This document shows positions 28,801 through 36,284 of a stretch of DNA of 40,856 nucleotides, one piece after another. Every line of letters begins with the position of its first letter. Positions within the stretch are counted from its first letter, which is position 1. Origin of the DNA: Gammaproteobacteria bacterium (GTDB lineage: Bacteria > Pseudomonadota > Gammaproteobacteria > DSM-19610); NCBI GenBank assembly GCA_011321775.1, contig DROT01000100.1, positions 1 to 40,856 on the forward strand. Direction: 5' to 3'. The notes under the pieces are model-generated. The model had not been told where the DNA came from. It did not search any database and saw only the letters and a list, made by a program, of their open reading frames with translations. A program made the position numbers and the translations under genes.

Positions 28801-29823
28801 TCAGAGGTGATTTTTTACCAGTATTTCAGCGATCTGAATACTGTTCAGGGCTGCCCCTTTGCGCACATTATCGGCGACCACCCATAAATCTAAACCCCTT
28901 GCATGGGAGATGTCTTCACGAATGCGACCCACGTACACCGGATCGTTGTTGGCGCCCTCGGTGACCGCCGTCGGGTAACCGCCGTCGCGGTGTTCATCCA
29001 GCACCTCCACACCCGGTGCCGCGGCCAGCAACTCCCGGCAGCGATCGGCCGACAGTTTCTCCCGCGTCTCGATATGCACCGCTTCCGAATGACCGTAGAA
29101 CACCGGCACCCGCACCGCCGTGGGGTTCACCTGGATGGCGTCGTCACCCATGATCTTGCGGGTCTCCCACACCATCTTCATCTCCTCCTTGGTGTAGCCG
29201 TTGTCCTGGAACACGTCGATATGCGGCAGCACGTTGAAGGCGATCTGCTTGGGATAGACCTTCGCCTCCACCGGCTTGCCGTTGAGCAGCTTCGCGGTCT
29301 GGGTGGCGAGTTCCTCGATGGCCTCCTTGCCGGTACCGGAGACCGCCTGGTAGGTACACACGTTGATGCGCTCGATGCCGACCGCGTCGTGGATCGGCTT
29401 GAGCGCCACCAGCATCTGGATGGTCGAGCAGTTGGGATTGGCGATGATGCCGTGGTCCTTGTAGTCGGCGATCCTTTCCGGATTCACCTCCGGCACCACC
29501 AGGGGAATCTCGTCGTCGTAGCGGAACTGGGAGGTGTTGTCCACGACCACGCAGCCGGCGGCGGCTGCCTTCGGCGCATAGACCTTCGAGATCGAGGCCC
29601 CGGCGGAGAACAGGCCGATCTGCGCACGCGAGAAATCGAATTCGGCCAGATTCTGCACGGTCAGCTGGCGGTTACCGAACTTCACCTTGCTGCCGGCCGA
29701 GCGTTCGCTCGCCAGTGCATGGACCTCGCCGACGGGGAACCTGCGCTCGGCCAGGATTTCCAGCATCACCTCGCCGACGGCACCGGTAGCACCGACCACG
29801 GCCACATCGAATGTACGACTCAT
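28801..29823 (-). CDS. asd: Aspartate-semialdehyde dehydrogenase
   Basis: Asd reduces aspartyl phosphate to aspartate semialdehyde with NADPH, feeding lysine, diaminopimelate, threonine and methionine synthesis. The 340-residue product has the NADP loop GATGAVG, the catalytic Cys in NPNCSTIQ and the substrate motif HSEAVHIE. The ATG has AGGAG 6 bases upstream. It lies 101 bases downstream of leuB in the conserved leuCDB-asd-fimV order, with two GC-rich hairpins in the gap. Confidence 0.97.
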   Translation of the reverse strand: MSRTFDVAVVGATGAVGEVMLEILAERRFPVGEVHALASERSAGSKVKFGNRQLTVQNLAEFDFSRAQIGLFSAGASISKVYAPKAAAAGCVVVDNTSQFRYDDEIPLVVPEVNPERIADYKDHGIIANPNCSTIQMLVALKPIHDAVGIERINVCTYQAVSGTGKEAIEELATQTAKLLNGKPVEAKVYPKQIAFNVLPHIDVFQDNGYTKEEMKMVWETRKIMGDDAIQVNPTAVRVPVFYGHSEAVHIETREKLSADRCRELLAAAPGVEVLDEHRDGGYPTAVTEGANNDPVYVGRIREDISHARGLDLWVVADNVRKGAALNSIQIAEILVKNHL

Positions 29824-29865
29824 AAGAACTCCTGAACGTTGATACTTGCCTGCATATATTAAAGA

Positions 29866-29895
29866 GAGGACGGCGTCCTCCGGGCAATGGCCCGG
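29866..29895 (-). terminator. Tandem hairpins between leuB and asd
   Basis: On the minus strand CCGGGC-CATT-GCCCGG (29895-29880) is followed by GAGGAC-GCC-GTCCTC (29880-29866) and then TCTTTAATATA. The second hairpin has a weak T-rich tail. It may partly terminate leu transcription before asd. Confidence 0.45.
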
Positions 29896-29924
29896 AACGC
29901 GGACATCGACGATTCGACGGGCTG

Positions 29925-30995
29925 CTAGAGGCTCGCAACCACGGCATCGCCCATGTCGGCGGTGCCCACGCTCGCCTGCCCCTCGGCGGCGATGTCGGGC
30001 GTCCGCAGCCCCTGGTCGAGCACCGCTCCGACGGCCTTGTCGATGCGGTCGGCGCTTGCCGCGTCGCCGAAACTGTAGCGCAACAACATGGCCACCGACA
30101 GGATGGTCGCCAGCGGGTTGGCGACTCCCTGTCCGGCAATGTCCGGCGCCGAACCGTGGATCGGTTCATACATGCCCTTCGCCTGCGCGTCCAGCGAGGC
30201 CGAGGGCAGCATGCCGATCGATCCCGTCAGCATGGCGGCGGCATCGGAGAGGATGTCACCGAACATGTTGGCGGTGACGATCACGTCGAACTGCTTGGGC
30301 TCGCGCACCAGCTGCATGGCGGCATTGTCCACATACATGTGGCTCAGCTCGACGTCGGGATATTCCTCGCCGAGACGGATCATCACCTGGCGCCACAGCT
30401 CGGTCACCTCCAGCACGTTGGCCTTGTCCACGGAACACAGCCGGCCGGAGCGCTTGCGCGCGATCTCGAAGGCCGAACGGCCGATACGCTCGATCTCCGA
30501 TTCGCGGTACACCAGTGTGTTGAAACCCTCTTTCTCGCCATTGTCCAGGGTACGCACCCCGCGCGGCTGGCCGAAATAGATGCCCCCCGTCAGCTCACGC
30601 ACGATCAGGATATCCAGACCGGACACCACTTCGGGTCTGAGGGTGGAAGCCGCCGCCAGCTGCGGGTAGAGAATGGCCGGTCGCAGGTTGGAGAACAGGC
30701 CCAGCTCCGAGCGCAGCCCCAGCAGTCCCTGCTCCGGCCGCAGCGGCCGCTCCAGCGATTCGTACTGCGGACCACCGACGGCCCCCAGCAGGATGGCGTC
30801 GGCCGCGCGCGCCTGTTCCAGCGTCTCCGGTGGCAGCGGGTGCCCCTTCGCCTCCCAGGCGCTGCCGCCGACCAGGCCCTGCTCCAGCTCGATGTCGAGG
30901 CCGTCGGCCTGCAGCCGTTGCAACACCTTGACCGCCTCGGCCACGATCTCCGGGCCAATGCCGTCGCCCGGGAGTACCAGTATCTTCTTGGTCAT
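29925..30995 (-). CDS. leuB: 3-isopropylmalate dehydrogenase
   Basis: LeuB oxidatively decarboxylates 3-isopropylmalate with NAD in leucine synthesis. The 356-residue product starts [11 protein letters not shown] and has [19 protein letters not shown] and NMFGDILSD, the substrate and metal-binding motifs. The ATG is chosen because it gives the family N terminus; the frame is open 30 codons upstream. It follows leuD after 22 bases. Confidence 0.97.
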   Translation of the reverse strand: MTKKILVLPGDGIGPEIVAEAVKVLQRLQADGLDIELEQGLVGGSAWEAKGHPLPPETLEQARAADAILLGAVGGPQYESLERPLRPEQGLLGLRSELGLFSNLRPAILYPQLAAASTLRPEVVSGLDILIVRELTGGIYFGQPRGVRTLDNGEKEGFNTLVYRESEIERIGRSAFEIARKRSGRLCSVDKANVLEVTELWRQVMIRLGEEYPDVELSHMYVDNAAMQLVREPKQFDVIVTANMFGDILSDAAAMLTGSIGMLPSASLDAQAKGMYEPIHGSAPDIAGQGVANPLATILSVAMLLRYSFGDAASADRIDKAVGAVLDQGLRTPDIAAEGQASVGTADMGDAVVASL

Positions 30996-31017
30996 GTCGT
31001 CTTGTCCCGTTCCTATT

Positions 31018-31659
31018 CTAGAATTCAAACAGCCAGGGTGCCTCCCGCCGACGCCGGTCTTCGTAGGCGCGGATCTCGTCGGCATGCTGCAGGGTCAGGC
31101 CGATGTCGTCCAGCCCGTTCAGCAGGCAGTATTTGCGAAACTCGTCCACCTCGAAGTGGATGGTCTCGCCGTTCGGCCGGGTGATGGTCTGCTGCTCGAG
31201 ATCGACCCGCAGGCGGTAGCCCTCGTTCGCCTCCGTCTCGCGGAACAGCAGGTCGAGGATGGCGGCATCGAGGACGATGGGCAGCACGCCGTTCTTGAAA
31301 CAGTTGTTGAAGAAGATATCGGCGAAACTGGAGGCGATCACCACCCGGAAGCCGGCATCCTCCAGTGCCCACACCGCGTGCTCGCGCGAGGAGCCGCAGC
31401 CGAAGTTCTCGCGTGCCAGCAGGATGCTGGCGCCGCGGTAGCGTGGCTGGTTCATGACGAAATCCGGGTTCGGGCGGCGCTTGCCGTGATCCTGGCCCGG
31501 TTCGCCGGGGTCGAGGTAGCGCCAGTCGTCGAACAGGTTGGGGCCGAAGCCGGTACGCTTCACCGACTTCAGGTACTGCTTGGGGATGATGGCGTCGGTA
31601 TCGACGTTGGAACGGTCGAGCGGCATCACCAGCCCGTCGAGGGTCTTGAATGCTTTCAT
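31018..31659 (-). CDS. leuD: 3-isopropylmalate dehydratase, small subunit
   Basis: LeuD is the swivel-domain partner of LeuC in isopropylmalate isomerisation. The 213-residue product has [16 protein letters not shown], the GCGSSREHA signature and the family length. The ATG begins MKAFKTLDG. It lies 23 bases downstream of leuC and is clearly co-transcribed. Confidence 0.97.
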   Translation of the reverse strand: MKAFKTLDGLVMPLDRSNVDTDAIIPKQYLKSVKRTGFGPNLFDDWRYLDPGEPGQDHGKRRPNPDFVMNQPRYRGASILLARENFGCGSSREHAVWALEDAGFRVVIASSFADIFFNNCFKNGVLPIVLDAAILDLLFRETEANEGYRLRVDLEQQTITRPNGETIHFEVDEFRKYCLLNGLDDIGLTLQHADEIRAYEDRRRREAPWLFEF

Positions 31660-31682
31660 GTCATTTGCTCCCGGGGCCGCAT

Positions 31683-33104
31683 TCAGGATTCGGACAGCGT
31701 GCGCACGTCCACGAAATGGCCGCTCACGGCGGCGGCCGCCGCCATGGCCGGACCGACCAGGTGGGTGCGTCCGCCGGCGCCCTGGCGACCCTCGAAATTG
31801 CGGTTCGAGGTCGAGGCGCAGCGTTCTCCCGGCTCCAGGCGGTCTGCGTTCATGGCCAGGCACATGGAACATCCCGGCTCGCGCCACTCGAAACCGGCCT
31901 CGAGAAATACCCGGTCCAGCCCTTCGGCCTCGGCCTGCTGCTTCACCAGTCCCGAACCCGGGACCACCAGTGCCTGGCGGATGTTGGCGGCCACCTTGCG
32001 GCCGCGCACCACGGCGGCGGCGGCGCGCAGATCCTCGATGCGCGAGTTGGTACAGGAACCGATGAATACCTTGTCCAGGCGGATCGAAGTGACCGGCGTG
32101 CCGGGCTCCAAGTCCATGTACGCCAGTGCCTTGCGCATGCCCTCGCGTTTCACGGCATCGGACTCCTGCTCGGGATCCGGTACCGCCGCATCCACCGGTA
32201 CCACCATCTCCGGGGAGGTCCCCCAGGTCACCTGCGGGCGGATGGCGCCTGCATCGAGGGTGACCACGCGGTCGAAACGGGCGTCCGCATCGCTGACCAG
32301 CCGGCGCCAGTCGGCCACCGCCCGCTCCCACAACTCGCCCGTCGGCGCAAAGGGGCGACCGGCCACGTAGTCGATGGTCTTCTGATCGACCGCCACCATG
32401 CCGGCGCGGGCACCGGCCTCGATAGCCATGTTGCACACCGTCATGCGCCCTTCCATCGACAGCGACTCGATGGCGCTGCCGGCGAACTCGATGGCGTGTC
32501 CGGTACCGCCGGCGGTGCCGATCTCGCCGATGATGGCCAGCACCACGTCCTTGGCGGTCACCCCCGGGCCGAGCTCGCCCTCGACGCGCACCTGCATGTT
32601 GCGCGACTTCTTCTGGATCAGGCACTGGGTGGCCAGCACGTGCTCGACCTCGGAGGTGCCGATACCGAAGGCCAGGGCACCGAAGGCGCCGTGGGTGGAG
32701 GTATGCGAATCACCACACACCACCGTCATGCCCGGCAGGGTCGCACCCTGCTCGGGTCCGATCACGTGCACGATGCCCTGGCGCGCATCGTCCATGTGAA
32801 ATTCGGTGATACCGAATTCCTCGCAGTTGTGGTCCAGTGTCTCCACCTGGATACGCGCCACCGGATCCTCGATGCCCTCGACGCCGCCCTCCCGGTGGGT
32901 GGTGGGTACGTTGTGATCCGGCACCGCGAGGATGGAGGCGGTGCGCCAGGGTTTGCGACCGGCCAGGCGCAGGCCCTCGAAGGCCTGCGGCGAGGTCACC
33001 TCGTGAACCAGGTGCCGGTCTATATAAAGAAGCGCGGTGCCGTTCGCATCCTCGCGCACGAGGTGCGCGTCCCACAACTTGTCATACAGTGTTCTGCCGC
33101 TCAT
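31683..33104 (-). CDS. leuC: 3-isopropylmalate dehydratase, large subunit
   Basis: LeuC carries the 4Fe-4S cluster that isomerises 2- and 3-isopropylmalate. The 473-residue product has the aconitase-family motifs [18 protein letters not shown] and PGCSMC; the three cluster cysteines are visible in the last two. The ATG has GGAGG 9 bases upstream. It is first in leuC-leuD-leuB and divergent from a LysR-type gene, whose product is the likely regulator. Confidence 0.97.
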   Translation of the reverse strand: MSGRTLYDKLWDAHLVREDANGTALLYIDRHLVHEVTSPQAFEGLRLAGRKPWRTASILAVPDHNVPTTHREGGVEGIEDPVARIQVETLDHNCEEFGITEFHMDDARQGIVHVIGPEQGATLPGMTVVCGDSHTSTHGAFGALAFGIGTSEVEHVLATQCLIQKKSRNMQVRVEGELGPGVTAKDVVLAIIGEIGTAGGTGHAIEFAGSAIESLSMEGRMTVCNMAIEAGARAGMVAVDQKTIDYVAGRPFAPTGELWERAVADWRRLVSDADARFDRVVTLDAGAIRPQVTWGTSPEMVVPVDAAVPDPEQESDAVKREGMRKALAYMDLEPGTPVTSIRLDKVFIGSCTNSRIEDLRAAAAVVRGRKVAANIRQALVVPGSGLVKQQAEAEGLDRVFLEAGFEWREPGCSMCLAMNADRLEPGERCASTSNRNFEGRQGAGGRTHLVGPAMAAAAAVSGHFVDVRTLSES

Positions 33105-33159
33105 GGTGCCATTCCCTCCACAGGACGGACATCCTATCCCCGCATCCAAAATAACTCCA

Positions 33160-33196
33160 ATTCATATTTTTCATTTTCTGTATTATTATATGGAAT
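33160..33196. promoter_or_regulatory. leuC-lysR divergent operator region
   Basis: The AT-rich part of this gap has an imperfect dyad: ATTCATAT (33160-33167) and ATATGGAAT (33188-33196). A TATAAT reads toward leuC (33190-33185) without a good -35 box, as expected for an activator-dependent promoter. A LysR-type binding site is the simplest reading. Confidence 0.45.
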
Positions 33197-33225
33197 ATAT
33201 TACCGGTCGCCCGACGCCCAAACTG

Positions 33226-34083
33226 ATGGATATAGCCGCCCTCAAAGCCTTCCTCAGCGTCGCCGCGAGCGGCTCCTTCTCGCAGGCGGCGGAACAGCTG
33301 TTCCTCACCCAGCCGGCCGTCAGCAAACGCGTGGCGGCGCTGGAGAGCGAACTGGGCACGCGGCTGTTCGACCGCATCGGTCGCAGCGTCACCCTCACCG
33401 AGGCCGGCCGCGCCCTGCTGCCACGGGCACGCCATATCCTGCTGGAACTCGAGGACAGCATCCGCGCCATCTCCAGCCTCAGCGACGAGGTGCACGGCAC
33501 CCTGCGTTTCGCCACCAGCCATCACATCGGCCTGCACCGCCTGCCGCCGGTGCTGAAGCGCTTCACGCGCGAGTATCCGCAGGTGCGCCTCGACATCCGC
33601 TTCATGGACTCGGAAGCCGCCTGCGTGGCGGTAGAGCACGGTGAACTGGAGCTGGCGATCGTCACCCTGCCGCCGGCGCCGCCGGAAAAACTCGACACCC
33701 GCCTGGTGTGGCCCGACCCGCTGGCCATCGTGGTCGCCCGCGAACACCCGCTGGCCGGCCGGCGTCGGGTCACCCTGCGGGAACTGGCCCGCCACCCGGC
33801 CATCCTTCCGGCACGCAATACCTACACCCGCCAGATCGCCGAACAGGCCTTCGAACGCACCGGGCTGAAACTCGACATCAGCCTGTCCACCAACTACCTC
33901 GAGACCATCAGGATGCTGGTCTCCGTGGGCATCGGCTGGAGCCTGCTGCCGCTGACCCTGGCCGACCGGCAGGTCCGCAGATTGCCGGTCAGCGGGCTCG
34001 AACTGCAGCGTCAGCTCGGTGTGGTACGTCATCGGGAGCGTACCCTGTCCAATGCCGCCCTGGCCCTGGAAAGTCTGCTGTGA
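33226..34083 (+). CDS. LysR-type transcriptional regulator
   Basis: The 285-residue product has the N-terminal winged helix-turn-helix (AFLSVAASGSFSQAAEQLFLTQPAVSKRVAALE) typical of LysR proteins and a C-terminal effector domain. The start at MDIAALKAF matches Pseudomonas homologues next to leuC; an in-frame ATG at 33190 would add 12 residues and overlap the operator region. Neither has a clear ribosome-binding site. Divergence from leuCDB suggests it senses a leucine-pathway intermediate, which is inference. Confidence 0.9.
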   Translation: MDIAALKAFLSVAASGSFSQAAEQLFLTQPAVSKRVAALESELGTRLFDRIGRSVTLTEAGRALLPRARHILLELEDSIRAISSLSDEVHGTLRFATSHHIGLHRLPPVLKRFTREYPQVRLDIRFMDSEAACVAVEHGELELAIVTLPPAPPEKLDTRLVWPDPLAIVVAREHPLAGRRRVTLRELARHPAILPARNTYTRQIAEQAFERTGLKLDISLSTNYLETIRMLVSVGIGWSLLPLTLADRQVRRLPVSGLELQRQLGVVRHRERTLSNAALALESLL

Positions 34084-34162
34084 ACGAAGGCAGCCCGCCA
34101 GCGCGGCCGCAGTGCTCACCTGCCGGTCGCCAATGTCCTCCACGATCCGGGGGTATCCGGGC

Positions 34163-34191
34163 TAAACAGCCCCATGGCAGCGCGGTAGAAT
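34163..34191 (+). promoter_or_regulatory. Possible promoter of the SQR-like operon
   Basis: TAAACA (34163-34168), a 17-base spacer and TAGAAT (34186-34191) form a moderate sigma-70 match 63 bases before the next start codon. The rest of the gap 34084-34254 shows nothing clear. Confidence 0.4.
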
Positions 34192-34254
34192 GAAAAAATT
34201 CAGTCTCGCCCCGGAGTCCGTCGACTCCCTGCTGCGATCGTCGGGAGAACGTAC

Positions 34255-35382
34255 ATGAACCGAGTCACCGTGGTGGGCGCCGGCTTCGGCGCCCTGACCG
34301 CCATCCGCAAACTGCGTGCCGCAGACAGTCGGCTGCACATCGACGTGGTCGCGCCACGCCCCGAGTTCGTCTATCTCCCCGGCACCATCTGGATTCCGAC
34401 CGGGCTGCGCCAGCCGCGCGACCTGGTGGTCCCGCTCGACCACTTCTTCGAACGCATGAAGGTGCACTACCACCAGGCGGCGGCCACCGGACTGGAGAAC
34501 GGCGGGCGTACCCTCCTGACCGACGCCGGCGAGGTCGAGAACGACGGTCTCATCATCGCCTCCGGCGGCCGCTTCCTGCGCAAGCTGCCCGGCATCGAGC
34601 ACAGCATCACGCCCTGCGGCGGCGTCGCCGCCACGGTGGAGATCCGCGACCGCCTGCAGTCGATGGACGGCGGCACCCTCGCCTTCGGCTTTGCCGGCAA
34701 TCCGAAGGAACCCTCGGCCATGCGCGGCGGCCCGGTGTTCGAGTTCCTGTTCGGCATCGATCGCTGGCTGCGCAGGCATGGACGACGCGACCGCTTCCGG
34801 CTGGTGTTCTTCACCCCCGCCGCCAAGCCCGGGGCCCGCCTGGGACCACGCGCCGTCGAGGGGCTGCTGCGGGAAATGAAGCGACGCGACATCGATACCC
34901 ACCTCGGTCACAAGATGAAGGGCTTCGAGGCGGACAGGGTGATCACCGAGGGTGGTGAATTCCAGGCCGACCTCATCCTGTTCATGCCCGGCATGACCGG
35001 CAACGAATGGTTCGACAACACCCCCCTGCCGCGTTCGCCGGGCGGCCTGCTGCAGGCCAACGCCCTGTGCCAGGTCGAGGGAACGGAACGCATCTACGTG
35101 GCGGGCGATTCCGGCAGTTTCCCCGGTCCCGAATGGCTGCCGAAGCAGGCGCACATGGCCGACCTGCAGGCGAAGGCGGCGGTTGCCAACCTGATGGCGG
35201 AATTCGCCGGCCGCGCACCGGAACAAAGCTTCCGTGCGGAACTGATCTGCATCGTCGACAGCTGCGACAAGGGCATGCTGGTGGCCCGCAACCGGAAACG
35301 CAGCCTGGTGCTGCCGCCCACGATCCTGTTCCACTGGGCCAAGCGCTTCTATGAATGGATGTATCTGCGGCAGTACCGCTGA
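34255..35382 (+). CDS. SQR-family FAD-dependent oxidoreductase
   Basis: The 375-residue protein resembles membrane-peripheral sulfide:quinone oxidoreductases, which pass electrons from sulfide to quinone. It has the FAD dinucleotide fold VVGAGFGALTAIRKL (6-20), a second FAD region YVAGDSGSF (281-289) and an aromatic/basic C-terminal helix (FHWAKRFYEWMYLRQYR) suited to membrane binding. Cysteines are at 121, 272, 332 and 337; 121 and 332 or 337 fit the two outer catalytic positions. The usual middle Cys, expected near 155 just before the GGPVFEF segment, is absent. So the substrate is uncertain. The ATG has GGAG about 10 bases upstream. It is first of three closely spaced genes. Confidence 0.82.
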   Translation: MNRVTVVGAGFGALTAIRKLRAADSRLHIDVVAPRPEFVYLPGTIWIPTGLRQPRDLVVPLDHFFERMKVHYHQAAATGLENGGRTLLTDAGEVENDGLIIASGGRFLRKLPGIEHSITPCGGVAATVEIRDRLQSMDGGTLAFGFAGNPKEPSAMRGGPVFEFLFGIDRWLRRHGRRDRFRLVFFTPAAKPGARLGPRAVEGLLREMKRRDIDTHLGHKMKGFEADRVITEGGEFQADLILFMPGMTGNEWFDNTPLPRSPGGLLQANALCQVEGTERIYVAGDSGSFPGPEWLPKQAHMADLQAKAAVANLMAEFAGRAPEQSFRAELICIVDSCDKGMLVARNRKRSLVLPPTILFHWAKRFYEWMYLRQYR

Positions 35383-35406
35383 GCACAGCCAGCACCCGCG
35401 CAGGCC

Positions 35407-36258
35407 ATGAACGATCTCAGCCACGTAGTCGACGGCAGCGGCGAGAACTTCCGCCAGCTGGTGCTGGAGAATTCCGCCAGGGGCGCCGTGCTGGTCAACT
35501 ACTGGACCCCCTCCGCCGGCCCCTGCTTCATGCTGTGGCAGGTACTCGAACGCCTCAGCCGCGAATATCGGGGACGCTTCCTGCTGGTCAACATCAACAC
35601 CGATCGCGAACGGCGACTGGCGCGCGAAAACGGCATCACCAGCGTCCCGACCGTCAAGATCTACCGTCACGGCAAGGTGGTCGAGACCATTCACGGTGCC
35701 CAGTCCGAACGGGCCCTGCGCGAGTGCATCGACCGCCACGTGCCGCCGGCGCGGGACAGCGTGATCGGCCGGGCGATCCGCGACTACCAGTCGGGCCAGG
35801 TCGCCGAGGCGCTGGGACGGCTGGCCCGCAGCGCACGGGAACGACCGCAGGACGTGCAACTGCATGCCACGGCGCTGAAGCTGCTGCTGCGGGAGAAGCG
35901 CTACGCCGACGTGGAGACCTGGTGCGCGGCGCTGCCCGACCGCGTGCGCCGCGAGGCGGCGATCGACACCCTGCGGGTGCACGCCCGCATGCTGCAACTG
36001 GCACGGGAAGCGGAGCGGGAGCCGCCGTCGGAAACGGTGGATGAGACCGAAGCCCGCATGCGCCAGGCCGCCAGCGCCATGGTGAAGGACGATTTCGCCG
36101 GCGCGCTGGAACAGCTGCTGGAAGTGGTCAGGCAGGACCGGCACTACCGCGAGGAACTGCCGCGCAAGGCCATGCTGGTGATCTTTTCCCTCCTCGGCGA
36201 CGGACACGAACTGACGCGCCGCTACCAGGATGCGCTGCGCGAGGTGCTGCACAATTAA
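35407..36258 (+). CDS. CnoX/YbbN-like thioredoxin-TPR chaperone
   Basis: The 283-residue product has a thioredoxin fold (about 10-112) followed by TPR-like helical repeats, the same plan and length as E. coli CnoX (YbbN, 284 aa), a chaperedoxin that protects proteins from bleach-type oxidative damage. The active site YWTPSAGPC (32-40) lacks the first cysteine of WCGPC; only Cys40 remains. The cis-Pro motif SVPTV (79-83) is intact. The C terminus (LLGDGHELTRRYQDALREVL) matches the YbbN end. It starts 24 bases after the SQR-like gene and is probably co-transcribed. Confidence 0.88.
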   Translation: MNDLSHVVDGSGENFRQLVLENSARGAVLVNYWTPSAGPCFMLWQVLERLSREYRGRFLLVNINTDRERRLARENGITSVPTVKIYRHGKVVETIHGAQSERALRECIDRHVPPARDSVIGRAIRDYQSGQVAEALGRLARSARERPQDVQLHATALKLLLREKRYADVETWCAALPDRVRREAAIDTLRVHARMLQLAREAEREPPSETVDETEARMRQAASAMVKDDFAGALEQLLEVVRQDRHYREELPRKAMLVIFSLLGDGHELTRRYQDALREVLHN

Positions 36259-36284
36259 CCCGGCAACCACGGCAGCATGACGGC

